Shown: positions 48,925 to 58,857, counted from the stretch's first letter. The stretch: 64,000 nucleotides of DNA from Alviniconcha marisindica (GCA_018857735.1 JABMCL010001766.1:576001-640000); one strand, 5' to 3'. Notes: a model not told the origin generated them from the letters alone. Numbers and translations are program-made.

Positions 48925-51399
48925 GATGAAATTAACACCCTGGTTGGCCTACTCACATGAAAGAGGATTTACGTCAGTTTTTTTATCTTGTAGTTCATAT
49001 CGACCCCAACAACTTGAGATGCTATTTGTGAAACCAGATCACCAATGCTCTTTTATTGCAAAGTTAAGTCTGCAGATCATGTAGGACGTATTGTGATCTT
49101 CTGTTGATGTCTTTTTTCAAACCTGTGCAGAATGACCCAGAACGAACCAAGTCTGTGTTTCGAGGCGATTTCTACCTGACTGGGGACAGAGCTTACATGG
49201 ATGAAGACCATTACCTGTACTTTGTGGGTCGTGATGATGATGTCATCATCTCGTCGGGGTGAGTGGCTTGCTCATCTTCAGCTTCAAAATTCTGTCATTT
49301 ATAGTTGTTATTTAATGCACTTTGATAGCACATTGTTTGCTAAATATGTCCTAAGTTATTAGTTATATGTATGTATAGAAGATGTATTTGTGTGTGTGTG
49401 TGTGCGTGCATGCATGCATGTGTGCATGCATATGTGTGAGTGTGTTGCATTTTTAAGCGGGACTGGTGCTTTTAGTTGATAGCCTTTTGAAAAGTTATGT
49501 CATATTGTTCTGTTTTCTGTTTTGTCAGATCATTCTTTTATTTTGTGTTAGATATATATATTTGAATGCATCAACAAACCGACTGGCATTACAGTTTATG
49601 CACCATGACAAAATAACATTTTTGACTGAAATCTTTCTGCGTGGTATATACATTTTCATTGAATTGCCCTTTGTCCTTGTTTTTGGTTGTTTACTTTATT
49701 GAAACATTTGTTCTTTGATCAGATACAGTGATTGCAGATTTGGACCATTCAGGATTTTGCCTGTTGCAGGTATCGTATTGGGCCATTTGAAGTGGAGAGT
49801 GCTCTGATAGAACACCCCGCTGTCATGGAGTCTGCAGTGGTCAGCAGTCCTGATACAGTGCGTGGAGAGGTCAGTTGTATTTATTATCAGTGTTATGCCC
49901 CCTCCCTTTTTTGTTGTTGTTATTCTTCTTCTTTTTGTTTTGTGAAGACATTTTGTTATGGAGTCTGCAGTGGTCAGCAGTCCTGATGCAGTGCGTGGAG
50001 AGGTTAGCGGTATTTATTATCAGTGCTATGCCCCCTCCCTTCCCCCCCCCACCACCTTCTTTTTGTGTGTGTGTGTGTGCGTGTTTTTTGTTTTGTTTTG
50101 TGATTACATTTTGTTATGGTGCTACAATTTTCTGTTGGTGTTAGGTAAAACTTTTTTTTTCTCTCAGTTTTAAAGTATTTATCTGATTTAGCATGAATTT
50201 AGCATATATTTAAAGAAATACTTGACACATTTGTCATGACCACCCAGTCATGACAGAAATTGTAACACAAGCTTTTTGTTTGAGACTGGGGATGTTTGGA
50301 AATGTTTCATGATGATGATGACCTCCTTTGAGATATACACTTCATACCTGGGTTTATTAAGTTGACCCATTCTTAGGTCACAGGGGAGACTGAATTTATA
50401 TATTTTTTAAGTTGTGAACATTAATTTTTTTAAAGTTTTGAGTGTAAATTGGCTTAGCATTTGCTTATTTTTTAAATATTGTTTTCCTCTTCGTGTTGCA
50501 GAACCAAATTGTTAGCATGTGTCCATTATTGATATGTGTATCAAATGATTGTCTGCCAGGTTGTTAAAGCATTTGTGACCTTGACACCAGCCTACAAGAA
50601 CAGTGATCCTGAGAAGCTGGCATCAGAACTCCAGGAACATGTGAAAAAACTAACGGCACCATACAAGTATCCACGGAAGGTGGCTACCCTTTTCCCTTCC
50701 TGTTTTGTGTGATCAGGAGATTTTCAACTGAATGCGTTTGATTAGATATAATATCCAAACACACAAAATGTTAAAAAGCACACCGATTTTAGTAAGACAA
50801 TGCAAAACTTGCAGTTTTCAAGGTAAACCCCCTTTTCAAACAACAGGCATTTATCATCATCTGTCCGGCTGTCTGTTGCTTAAAAAATGGGTTTACCCAG
50901 AAAATATGTGCATGTTTTGTGTTGCCCTATTAAAAAAAATTGATTTCAAAAATATTATAATGTGCATTTATTATGCGCTCATCAACGCCCTGAGTGCTCA
51001 AATCATCCATATTAACCTAAATACAATATTCTGTACATATACAATATGCATCTTTCTTTTCCGCCTTTCGTGTGTTTGGGTCTTAGAATGCTAGCAGTCA
51101 TCTTTGTTTCAGACTTTTTTGAGGAAATACAATAAGCAGTTGTGAGCACATGTTGAGGCATGACGTCAGCACTGACTGTTAGAAAGAAACTTTAAATAAA
51201 CACTTCAGAAATTCAGGTTACTTTAAAGGGGAGGCTAGTGGAATAAACATTACACGCCCTAATAGCTTACTTCTGTAATCCATTTCATCTTGTTTTTCCC
51301 CAGATTGAATTTGTGAAGAACTTGCCCAAGACCATCAGCGGCAAGATTCGTCGCGTGGAGCTGAGAGAGCGAGAGTGGAAGAAGCAAGGGTGCAGATGA
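37174..51399 (+). CDS. acsm: Medium-chain acyl-CoA synthetase (ACSM family), 16 coding exons, complete
   Basis: The family activates medium-chain fatty acids to acyl-CoA through an acyl-AMP intermediate in the mitochondrial matrix (established knowledge). Seen here: 1842 bp of exons with consistent phases, giving 613 residues against about 575-580 for human ACSMs; the extra length is an N-terminal leader. P-loop TSGTTGGPK lies at residues 259-267, the [10 protein letters not shown] segment at about 298, AGEP near 378, YGQSET at 400-405, YLTGD at 481-485, [20 protein letters not shown] spanning the exon 13/14 join, and the catalytic Lys in [10 protein letters not shown] at residue 596. The leader [20 protein letters not shown] is rich in Arg/Lys/Ser and lacks acids, as in a mitochondrial presequence. 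The ATG follows an acceptor by two bases, so a non-coding first exon upstream is likely. Intron 11 appears to use a GC donor. Confidence 0.96.
38945..39045 (+). CDS. acsm: ACSM coding exon 2
   Basis: Encodes [20 protein letters not shown] and [13 protein letters not shown] plus two bases. NPALWW and the FSF..LS.LSR string are family signatures. Acceptor ttttccag, donor GTCGGT (weak). Confidence 0.93.
39803..39915 (+). CDS. acsm: ACSM coding exon 3
   Basis: Encodes [28 protein letters not shown] and NLGCIRA plus one base. GDR.IVILPR.PEWW is the conserved family block. Acceptor tgtcatgcag, donor GTTAGA. The donor region is the seed of the array at 39916-40275. Confidence 0.94.
39916..40275 (+). 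repeat. acsm: Tandem copies of the ACSM exon 3 donor region
   Basis: About seven 51-bp units, GGGCATGCATTTGGGCAG, GTTAGAGACATTTTTCACTG, GCTATGCAAATC. The first part matches the exon end GGTTGCATCCGTGCAG and the second the true intron start GTTAGATACATTTTTTCACT. Confidence 0.92.
40747..40865 (+). CDS. acsm: ACSM coding exon 4
   Basis: Completes Gly, then encodes [20 protein letters not shown] and [23 protein letters not shown] and [10 protein letters not shown] are family signatures. Acceptor cccattgcag, donor GTAGAT, phase 0. Confidence 0.95.
40955..41175. repeat. About 125-bp direct duplication with GT tracts
   Basis: GTTTAACTCCATGTAGATAG, CAACATGCTTGTGCTTGGTG and AAGATGTGTACGCATGTGTG occur twice, separated by GT repeats, in ACSM intron 4. 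Confidence 0.85.
41505..41566 (+). CDS. acsm: ACSM coding exon 5
   Basis: Short exon encoding [20 protein letters not shown] plus two bases, corresponding to the C.NL..K..V segment of human ACSMs. Acceptor ttgtgacag, donor GTGAAC. Confidence 0.88.
41715..41865. repeat. 41-bp tandem repeat, about 3.5 copies
   Basis: Unit TGTCCTTATCGGCATCTTTT, TATTGCCTCTAGCCAGAACC in ACSM intron 5. No link to a splice junction seen. Confidence 0.88.
42045..42099 (+). CDS. acsm: ACSM coding exon 6
   Basis: Short exon encoding [18 protein letters not shown] after completing Arg, equivalent to REGWGNLKELMKHASD in human paralogues. Acceptor tgttgggcag, donor GTAAAT, phase 0. Confidence 0.9.
43052..43173 (+). CDS. 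acsm: ACSM coding exon 7 (P-loop)
   Basis: Encodes [20 protein letters not shown], then [20 protein letters not shown] plus two bases. TSGTTGGPK is the AMP-binding P-loop. The acceptor is taken as ttcttgtag, because phase 0 is required after exon 6. Donor GTGAGC. The last 45 bases plus donor are repeated about ten times downstream. Confidence 0.93.
43174..43840 (+). repeat. acsm: About ten tandem copies of the ACSM exon 7 end plus donor
   Basis: About 62-bp units, each with GATGACAGAACACATACAGG, TGTGGCCTAGGACACCTCAC, TACAGCCAG and GTGAGCC or GTGAGTC. They copy the last ~45 bases of exon 7 with its donor. A higher-order period of 251 bp (four units) is visible, as every fourth unit shares ACACAAGCCATGGCCCAGG. 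Confidence 0.95.
43841..44367 (+). repeat. acsm: Tandem array ending at the ACSM exon 8 acceptor
   Basis: Units of about 50-70 bp with GATGTTAAAATCCAAGAACT, ACTCTGCTTCATACCT and CCTGTGCAGTTGACAGG. The last unit runs into the real acceptor as CCAAGAACTGGCTCTATTTC ATGCAG. It abuts the exon 7 array directly at about 43838. Confidence 0.88.
44368..44524 (+). CDS. acsm: ACSM coding exon 8
   Basis: Encodes [38 protein letters not shown] and [22 protein letters not shown] is diagnostic for the family. Acceptor tttcatgcag, donor GTCAGG, phase 0. Confidence 0.96.
44775..44945 (-). mobile_element. Minus-strand tRNA-related SINE
   Basis: Read on the minus strand, the right end gives TGGCCGAGTGGTTACGATGC (A-box like) and a decayed B box about 40 bases on. 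The left part matches the repeat at 22961-23105 in the same orientation. Confidence 0.5.
45360..45425 (+). repeat. acsm: Decayed duplicate of the ACSM exon 9 start
   Basis: TTCTGGTTTAGGTTTGGAGC, AAGTTTCTAATTAGCC, GCCAACAGCCACTGGA repeats, with changes, the real junction CTCTGGCTTAGGTTTTGACC, AAGTTTCCAATAACCC, CCCACAGCCACCAGA at 45465-45527. Confidence 0.8.
45475..45603 (+). CDS. acsm: ACSM coding exon 9
   Basis: Encodes [30 protein letters not shown] and [11 protein letters not shown]. The KFPIT...PPT and AGEP strings match the family. Acceptor ctctggcttag, donor GTGAGT, phase 0. A decayed copy of the exon start lies about 100 bases upstream. Confidence 0.93.
45705..46195. repeat. acsm: About 40-bp tandem repeat in ACSM intron 9
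   Basis: About 12 units of GGTAAAGGAGAACTTGTCCC, ACACTTGTCTTGTGTGTGGT. A weak resemblance to exon 9 (GGTGAAGGAGCGTTTGCCTG) is possible but not firm. Confidence 0.88.
46515..46589 (+). CDS. acsm: ACSM coding exon 10
   Basis: Encodes [20 protein letters not shown] and GQSET, the core YGQ(S/T)ET motif of the adenylate-forming superfamily. Acceptor gtgttacag, donor GTGAGA, phase 0. Confidence 0.96.
47051..47131 (+). CDS. acsm: ACSM coding exon 11 (GC donor)
   Basis: Encodes [20 protein letters not shown] and SPGVDLQ. PGSMGK is conserved. Continuity with the next exon requires the donor CAG followed by GCCAGT, a GC rather than GT donor; no in-phase GT gives the family sequence. Confidence 0.85.
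47242..47746 (+). mobile_element. tRNA-Phe-like SINE candidate
   Basis: The head at 47242-47325 has a canonical A box (TAGCTCAGTTGG), an anticodon-loop-like CTGAAAA and B box GGGTTTGAATCCC, similar to tRNA-Phe but unpaired in places. About 400 bases on, there is a LINE-type tail, GATTAAAGTTTTTTGAATTG repeated as GAATT units. I assume head and tail are one element. Confidence 0.55.
47798..48308 (+). repeat. acsm: Tandem copies of the ACSM exon 12 acceptor and exon start
   Basis: About eight 50-70 bp units: TAACAG, GTGGTAGATGAAGAAAG, TTGG...ATCAGA, ATAAACATGTT. The segment after the AG copies the exon start GTGGTTGATGAAGAAGGTG. Several decoys have a CAG acceptor while the real one is AAG. Confidence 0.92.
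48309..48410 (+). CDS. acsm: ACSM coding exon 12
   Basis: Encodes [20 protein letters not shown] and [27 protein letters not shown] is conserved. The acceptor is catacaag (AAG rather than CAG), phase 0; donor GTCAGT. Several upstream repeat copies carry CAG acceptors. Confidence 0.93.
48828..48921. repeat. CA microsatellite in ACSM intron 12
   Basis: Two CA tracts, the longer one at about 48878-48921. Confidence 0.95.
49131..49258 (+). CDS. acsm: ACSM coding exon 13
   Basis: Encodes [40 protein letters not shown] and SS plus two bases. TGDR and GR.DDVI are the A7/A8 motifs of adenylate-forming enzymes. Acceptor acctgtgcag, donor GTGAGT. Confidence 0.96.
49770..49869 (+). CDS. acsm: ACSM coding exon 14
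   Basis: Encodes [20 protein letters not shown] and [24 protein letters not shown] continues motif A8. Acceptor cctgttgcag, donor GTCAGT, phase 0. The exon end and donor are duplicated at 49957-50045. Confidence 0.96.
49957..50045 (+). repeat. acsm: Second copy of the ACSM exon 14 end plus donor
   Basis: ATGGAGTCTGCAGTGGTCAG, CAGTCCTGATGCAGTGCGTG, GAGAG and GTTAGCGGTATTTATTATCA duplicate 49827-49912, including the intron start and CCCCCTCCCTT. Only a few mismatches, so the event is recent. The coding part keeps its frame. Confidence 0.95.
50560..50679 (+). CDS. acsm: ACSM coding exon 15
   Basis: Encodes [45 protein letters not shown] and TAPYKYPRK are conserved in the C-terminal domain. Acceptor tctgccag, donor GTGGCT, phase 0. 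Confidence 0.96.
51304..51399 (+). CDS. acsm: ACSM coding exon 16 (catalytic Lys and stop)
   Basis: Encodes [31 protein letters not shown] and a TGA stop at 51397-51399. Lys in TISGK is the acyl-adenylation lysine of the superfamily. Acceptor tttttccccag. There is no peroxisomal C-terminal tripeptide. Confidence 0.96.
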   Translation: MEFVKNLPKTISGKIRRVELREREWKKQGCR

Positions 51400-51639
51400 A
51401 TCAATAGCAGAGAAATGCATCTGTGATGAACTGAGCTGGATATTTGGACTTGGAATCAGACTGATTACCTTGTTGAGAGGTGTTAACTGTTTCACAGTCT
51501 TCATCAGCCAGCCAATCACGTTTTATGACCTTGTTGGGATATTTTTGTTATCTGAGTTAAAGAAAATGTGATGTTGACTGTGTTTGGTAATCTTGATCTG
51601 ACATCTTCGTTATGTTATCCAAGTGAAAGAGACAGAATC

Positions 51640-51980
51640 TAGAAATATGTTTTTCAGTGAAACCCCTAATGAGACTACAATGTGTGAAACCCTTAATTAA
51701 AGACTACAACAACCCTGTGAAACCCCTCATGAAAGACTACAACAACCCTGTGAAACCCCTAATGAAAGACAACAACCCTGTGAAACCCCTAATGAAAGAC
51801 TACAACAACCCTGTGAAACCGCTAATGAAAGACTACAACAACCCTGTGAAACCCCTAATTAAAGACTACAACAACCCTGTGAAACCCCTAATGAAAGACT
51901 ACAACAACCCTGTGAAACCCCTAATAAAAGACTACAACAACCCTGTGAAACCGCTAATGAAAGACTACAACAACCCATGA
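51640..51980 (+). repeat. acsm: 33-bp tandem repeat after the ACSM stop codon
   Basis: About nine units of CCTGTGAAACCCCTAATGAA, AGACTACAACAAC, starting about 240 bases after the stop, probably in the 3' UTR. It is open in one frame (KPLMKDYNNPV), only because 33 is divisible by three. Confidence 0.9.
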
Positions 51981-53654
51981 AAGAGCACATATCTTTTAAG
52001 ACCCCCTGTTATGAAACTCATTTCCTCCAGGGTTGCATGTATTTAATCAACCTCTGACAAAACGCCAGTATTTTCAAACCACATTTTTCGTGATTTTAAA
52101 GATGATCTTTTGTGAGGGTTTTTGCGGTATTACTTCACCTTGCTCTAATAACATAAGGTGTTGATAGATACATGTTGTTCACCTGGAGACTGTACTTGCT
52201 GATAACCAAGAAACTGTAATGAGATGGCATCTTCTGGGGAGTTTTTTTTTTCAGTGGCCACAATAATGCAGTTGATTGCTGTGCTGGTGCTTAGGGGCAT
52301 GAAACAAATGGAGTTTGGGGATGCTGTGTTATTCAGAGTTGTCAAGGGTGTTTGGGATGTGCTGCATAAAGTGCTGATTTTATGAACACAATCAGATTTA
52401 AATGTGGTTGAGAACAGTCTTTTGGAGATTGTCTGCAAAACTGTAAGTGTAACAATTGATACGTACATTTTTATGCATGTCCGTTTTTCTACGACATTCA
52501 GGGATGCTCAGGATCTTGAAGTGATTGATGTAACATTTATTTTTCTCAGTAAATCCATGGGTACTTTCAAATAAATCTTTCTCTTGAATAAATCCATGGG
52601 CAGATCCCAGAAATGGTTCAGATTCACCAGCCATTGCCCTGTTAGAGTTAAGATCCTGAATGATGCCTTTGAAATTATGACTGTTATGAGTAAAATAATT
52701 TCAATGTACAGCTATATGTTTTGGCAAACAAAAGCATTGCTTGTGGTTTATTTTAGAAGCAAAATTTACATTTGCATCCATTGAAAGTGTGTGCCACTAA
52801 ACAATGATTATTATGTGCTGTAAGTAACTTGTCTTATGCATGTTTGTTGTCAATATTAGCTGTATTTTTTTCATTTTCCTGTATACCACCATCCCTGCTT
52901 TCTTTTTATTTTTTGTTTTGATAATGTGTTTGGTATGCTGAGCAGAAATTATAAGGAGAAAAATAAGGATGATATTTTTGAAATATAACTGAATATTTAA
53001 AAGAAAAGCACTTTACGGTTGAGTTGGCACTTGAAACCTTTAGAGCCATCAAATTCTGGATTATGCATGGAAATTACAGCTGGCGTCTAAAATCTTTGGA
53101 GCCGTCAAATTCTTAGTGCTGTGTGGGCTGTTTCAAAGTGTAGGCACAGAGTTTAAAGATCTAGTTCCAGGCCATTCTTCAGTCCAAAATGGTAAACCAC
53201 AACTGTGAAAGAAAAAAAAACTCAGTGAATATGTTTGTACTGTCTGCAAGCACTGGTAGATCAGACAGAGGCTCTAAAAGTTCCCAATTATGGCAGTGGT
53301 TGGAGGAGGGATGTCATACACCACTGCTTGGAATTTGACTTTGTACTTCATGAAAGTGTTGACCTGGTGTGGGTAAATATCAGCTTGCTCTGTAAAAGTA
53401 GCTCGCTCTGTAAAAACATTAACCGCTCTGTACAAGTATAAAAGCATTACAAAAATACATTTGATATTAGATCAGATGGTAAGCAGACCAATGAGAACAG
53501 AGGCTGATAGCCAGTGGGAATGAGTGTGGGCTATAAAAAGAAGGTACATAATTACAGAGAAGCATATTTCTGTTTTCCAGGGCTTGCTTGTTGAATTCCA
53601 GCGTCGGGTAGTGTGCTGTAGATGTATTACGTGCTATAGTTGATGATGATGATG

Positions 53655-54150
53655 ATTGCATTTACATAGTGCTGTGCTCTGCTTAGTGCTGTGCTCTGCT
53701 GTGCTTTCAAGCAGACTCATTGCACTTTTGTCGTGAGTGATTCTAAATGAGTATGTCTTAAATGCTTACAACAATGTAAGAGATATTTTGTATAATCCTG
53801 ATGTTATCACTAATAGTGTCAAATTGATTGTTCATAGTCCTGTGGGGAAATTAGTATAAATAATAATTGAGTTTTTTGTTTGTTTTGTTTTTGTTTGTTT
53901 TTCTTGTCTAATATCACCTCAATGTGAACAGACATAAAATAAAATATTGATTGATTCTAAGTGAGTGACTGTTGCACCCTATGGTGCATTTTTGAATATC
54001 CACCAAAGTGATGTACTTACAGCACTGTTTGGTTGTTACATGGCTGGTGCTACATGAAACTGCTGCTATCTCAGCATGTTCTGTGTACACCATACAACTA
54101 TGCACCATGTCATGTCACTTCATGCAACTCCACATACATGCTGTATATTT
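53655..54150 (+). repeat. Dispersed repeat family B, copy 2
   Basis: Begins near GCATTTACATAGTGCTGTGC and continues with TGAATATCCACCAAAGTGAT, TTACATGGCTGGTGCTACAT and GTACACCATACAACTATGCA. It contains an inserted A-rich tail-like piece around 53880-53960. Confidence 0.6.
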
Positions 54151-54548
54151 ACCAAGGACTTTATCCTCTGCGATGTTTGACATACTCATCATTGTTCTAA
54201 ACTGCATTGAGGGAACTTCCATTTTGAAATATAAATAAGTATGTAGTACATGTCCTTTAGTGAAGAGTGTGACACACGTGTTACTGAGATTTGAACTGAT
54301 GTGATTTTATTAAAATAACCCAGAAGTGCTGTATGTTTGTTACTTATTCAGAGGCAGCATAAATATATCAACAGATATTATATATTACTAAACTCTCTTT
54401 AATGATTATATTGACTTTTTTTCAGGAGATTCAACCTGCATATATATATAGAGAGAGAGAGAGAGAGAAAAACAAAACAAAAAACAAGGCTCTCTGTGAC
54501 TGCTGAGTAAAAGGTTTCCAATACAAAACATGCTTGGATTTTGTTATA

Positions 54549-54550
<2 letters not shown>

Positions 54551-54610
<60 letters not shown>
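54551..54610. repeat. CT microsatellite
   Basis: About 30 uninterrupted CT units followed by TATATATATA; a shorter GA tract lies at 54451-54468. Confidence 0.95.
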
Positions 54611-54612
<2 letters not shown>

Positions 54613-54910
54613 ATATATATATATTGTTTCTGGGAGAGAAAATGTTCACTTCTCGTATCTAGTGATGATTACAAAGCTGCATATCTCATCTGTTGTGAGC
54701 CCTTGGGTGGTTTATGAGTCCGATTTTACTCATATAATGTTAAAAGGAATGAAGTAAAAAAAACAAAAAAAACTATGCCGGTCTCCTCCAGGCAGTCAAT
54801 GGTGTGATGCCCTTGGCTTTGATGGTGCCTGCAGGTGGTGTCTGAAGCTCCTTGGGATGCTTCGGAAGGCAGAATGGCACAAATGATGCTGGTGGTGTGT
54901 TTGTTATTAG

Positions 54911-54941
<31 letters not shown>

Positions 54942-56439
54942 TTTTCAGATAAAACCATGCAAATGTCATATGAGGAAAAATGTCCAAAGCAGCAATAGAT
55001 CATTACTTTTTATCAAAAGGTCAAACCCAGTCAAGCATAACGGTCATATCAGAGAGAAAACAACAACAACAAAACATTGGACATGCCACAAGTAAGAGTG
55101 TGCTTCGCTGTTTCCACAAGCATAGATTTGTATTTGAAGAGGGTTTAAAACAAATGCAGTTGAATAAACCAGGAGGTAAGGAAAAGGCAGAATTTCTGGT
55201 AGAAGGTGAAGCATGCAAACATATCCTGACCTGCTTCAGGCTTTAAACAGAGTTTTTTATAGTGTAATGTGGATTACAAACACTAAAGTACAGGACAGTT
55301 AATGTATAACAACAAAAACAGACACATTTATGTCAGCAAGTGTTCCGCAAACATACAGATTCCTCATATTCGAACAGTATTGACAAAACATACTGAAGTT
55401 GCTGCTCTAGGCCACAAGATGTGACAGTTTGTTAACTGTTTCTTGCAAAGCCACATGTTATTTATATTTCTCTTAAGTTAACAATTTCTTTTAGTACATT
55501 ACTTGAAGCTTTATAAACCTTGGACAATTTGATCATATATGTGACCCTCATTGAAAACATTTTGGGGGCTGGTCCGCCACACTACTCGATGTCAAGCTTG
55601 GTCAACCCAGGAACCTGAGCTGCCGGCTACTCCAACCCAAACCTCGCGAGGAGAAGGGGAAGTAGGATTTTCCCAGTGCAGACTAGGTTATACGGATGAT
55701 TCAGCTTGGTTTCTGGCTGAGGAGGTCACATTAACAACGTAATGTAACCTTCAGGTTTCAAAGCCGTTTTCAGAGTGCATTGCACCAAGGCTAGTGAGCG
55801 CTCAGGGCGTTGATGAGCGCATGATAAATGTACATTATTATCATTATTATTAAGGCTGAAATGTGTGGTGTTGACTCACCCCTGGACAAAACTTGACCTG
55901 TACTTGGGTGGGTGGGTTGGGACCGATTTTGTTTTTAGTGCTGTCCCCGTCAGAACCTTGAAAGCAGTGATGATGCGAGCGTGGGCACGCTAGCTGTGCT
56001 AGATGCAGACTGGTCAGTCATTACCAAATATAGAAGGGTCTTTGACTTTATGAATATCAATGAGTTCAGATTATCAGTTCCAGATTGGCCGCCCGCTCAT
56101 CTACCGCGCGGGCGCAGACCAACTTCTCACTTCTGACCTAAATCCCTCTGTTGTCACAAAGACTTTTATATCAAAGTGAGTTTGAAGTACAGGACAATTA
56201 ATGTATATCAACAAAAACAAACACACACATTTTTTATCAAACTAAGGAAAGGAGTTGCCTGTGTATTAGGGTTTGGATAGAACACGTTGAGTATGTTTGA
56301 ATAATGTTTTGAAAATGCTCTCCATTTCAAAGCATAATCATAATAATGTGCCATATTTCATCCTCTCTCTCTCTCTCTGTACCAAAACCAATACATTTTG
56401 TGCACAGTAATAGTGGTGATGAGTGTGTGTTGTTGTTGA

Positions 56440-56655
56440 TCACTTTTATATAGCACTATTCTCTGCTCTCGAACACTCACTCTGCTCGCATGTGATTCTA
56501 CATGAGTGAATAGCTTTTTATACCGCGTTTTTCAATATCCACCAAAGCGGTGTACTTACAGCGCTGGCATGGCTGGTGCCACATGAAACTGCTGCTGTCT
56601 CTGTGCATTCTGTGTACACCATACAACCATGCACCATGTCACTTCATGCACTTTG
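56440..56655 (+). repeat. Dispersed repeat family B, copy 3
   Basis: Begins with CACTTTTATATAGCACTATT, then CAATATCCACCAAAGCGGTG and GTACACCATACAACCATGCA, running into a GT microsatellite. Confidence 0.6.
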
Positions 56656-56676
56656 TGTGTGTGTGTGTGTGTGTGT

Positions 56677-56716
<40 letters not shown>
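56655..56716. repeat. GT microsatellite
   Basis: (GT)n with one G interruption; GA- and GT-rich sequence continues to 56900. Confidence 0.95.
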
Positions 56717-56717
<1 letters not shown>

Positions 56718-56964
56718 ACGACAGGGAAAGAGACTGATAGAGATGGAGGAAAGAGAAAGAGAGTGTGTGTGTGTGTGTGGATGTGTGCGTGCGATGATAG
56801 GAAAAGAAATGGTGGAAAGAGTGTGAGACTGTGTACGTGTGCGCATGGAGGAAAGAGCGTGTGTGTGTTTCACGATAGCGAGAGAGATGGAGGAAAGAGT
56901 ATGTGTCTGGCAACATGAACAGCTCATGCCACAACGTCAGTTTATTCACAAGATTCACAGGGTA

Positions 56965-57362
56965 CATATATATGTATGATTCCGAAAGAATATGCCATCA
57001 AGTATGGAAATTGGAATAAACAAACAAGGAGTAATAACTGATTAACATCGCATAAATACCAACATCAAAGATCTGACTTAAACGTGCATGTACGATTCCA
57101 AAAGAATATGCCCATTAGGAATTGGAATAAACAAGGAGTTGTAATTGATTTGTGTCACATAAACACCAACAACAAAGACCTGAGTTAAGTAAGTAAATGG
57201 GTGTTTTACGCCCAGTCAACCAGTGTGAAGTTAAATATACATGTATGATTCCAAAAGAATATGCCATCAAGTATGGGAATTGGAATAAACAAAAAGAAGG
57301 AGTTGTAACTGATTTGCGTCACATAAACAACAACAAAGACCCGAGCTGACTACGGCGACTCA
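56965..57362. repeat. Three diverged copies of a 110-150 bp repeat
   Basis: Units contain GATTCCAAAAGAATATGCC, AATTGGAATAAACAA and ACAACAAAGACCTGAG. A fragment of the same end recurs at 61088-61135. Copy 2 carries AATGGGTGTTTTACGCCCAG, a piece that looks like another widespread repeat. Confidence 0.75.
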
Positions 57363-58235
57363 CACACGGTATGCAAGGTACATAAACCGCACCAAAAATA
57401 CATCCTCAATAAAGGATGAAATAAGTGGTACTTATAAAAAATAAAATCACCGGAATTAATTCAGATGACAAGATAACAACAACGATGACAACAGCACGTG
57501 AAGGTACCCAACAACAGTACAATAGCTAATAACGACGATTAGAAGTGACAATTTTGCGGTCAATCCAGCAAACCAGCTGAACACTTACCATTTGCGAGAA
57601 AGACCTAAAATGCTAATATTACACAACGATCACATAATAACTAGCTCGGCTCCGTGTATGTGATTATGATCCTATACGACATGACACCTTTGTTTTTCAA
57701 ATAATTTGAAGAAAATCTGGTAACTGTCGAATGTATGTGTTCTCAACTGAGCCATAAAGGAAGGATCGTCTTTTTTTCTTTTTTTCTCGTAAAGGAAGGA
57801 TCATCTTCTTCTTTTTTGTTTTTCGTATAGTGTACAACAACGATGACTGACATTTAATGCACGCCGCTGGGTTATTTTGGGAGTTGCCATATATATATAG
57901 TCCACGTACTAACATTGAGTGCATGCTGGGTTATTTTGTTCAGGCTCTTTGACGTGCGTATGTGATACGGGGGGTACCTTAGTTTATAGTCTCATCCGAA
58001 TGACTTTAGTAGTATGGTAATTTTTCAACCACTGTCGAGCGCTAATATATACATAGTGCCGCAGCCACTTCTATGTGAAATCGTCAGGCGTATCGAAGCT
58101 ATGCCGTCGTTTGTGATAATGAGGTTCCATGCACATTTTCGCGTGTTTATCGCTTTTGTAACCGTACTAATTATGATATACCACATGGTCGCTGTCAATA
58201 CAGGCCATGCTGGTTTAGTCACGTACGGCGTAATG

Positions 58236-58318
58236 GGTGGAACTGATTGGCTACATTTCTAACATCACGTGCCACAAACGCTGATTGGCTACATTTCTAA
58301 TGTCACGTGCCACAAACG
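58236..58318. promoter_or_regulatory. Duplicated inverted-CCAAT plus CACGTG module
   Basis: A 38-bp unit, CTGATTGGCTACATTTCTAA then TCACGTGCCACAAACG, occurs twice in tandem. Each carries ATTGG (CCAAT reversed) and the E-box CACGTG. No gene is seen within 2 kb, so its role is open. Confidence 0.4.
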
Positions 58319-58320
58319 TG

Positions 58321-58440
58321 GTGGTCGTCCTGGGCTCCCCGTCCCTAATAGTCTGTACGGTCTCTGTGGACGTGACGTAGAGCAACACTGAACGAACAGT
58401 TACAGTCTTGCCCCTAATATGGCATCCGAGACACTAAGTC
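58321..58440 (+). repeat. SINE tail copy 6
   Basis: Contains GGGCTCCCCGTCCCTAATAG, TCTCTGTGGACGT, AGAGCAACACTGAA and CTTGCCCCTAATATGGC. Same orientation as the other six. Confidence 0.65.
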
Positions 58441-58654
58441 CCAAGAATAGCAACAGTTACAGTATCATTATCAGTCGGTACCACGCAAGTCAATCCGACG
58501 TAAAGCCAGATCAGGGAGAAGAAAAAACAGTTATAACTTGAACCATTTTCGGACCGCTAACAGAGAACTGCATATATGCACATCGGATGCTTCTTTGACA
58601 GAACCACAGTATGAAAGCCGTAAAGCAGAAATTTACTGTTTCATTTAAAACACG

Positions 58655-58655
<1 letters not shown>

Positions 58656-58747
<92 letters not shown>

Positions 58748-58857
58748 ATTGTGTGTGTGTGAGAGAGAGAGAGAGAGAGGTGTGTGTGTGTGTATGTGTG
58801 TGTGTGTGGGGTGTTTTGTGTGTTTGGGGATGAGAGAGAGAGAGAGAGGGGGGGGGG
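58656..58857. repeat. Compound GT/GA/poly-G microsatellite
   Basis: (GT)n with TT and C interruptions, then (GA)n, GT, (GA)n and a G tract. A second poly-G run of about 30 lies at 58905-58935. Confidence 0.95.

Noticed and set aside
51657..51980. 107-residue KPLMKDYNNPV repeat protein
   Set aside because: 33-bp tandem repeat behind the ACSM stop codon, with no start context or splice link.
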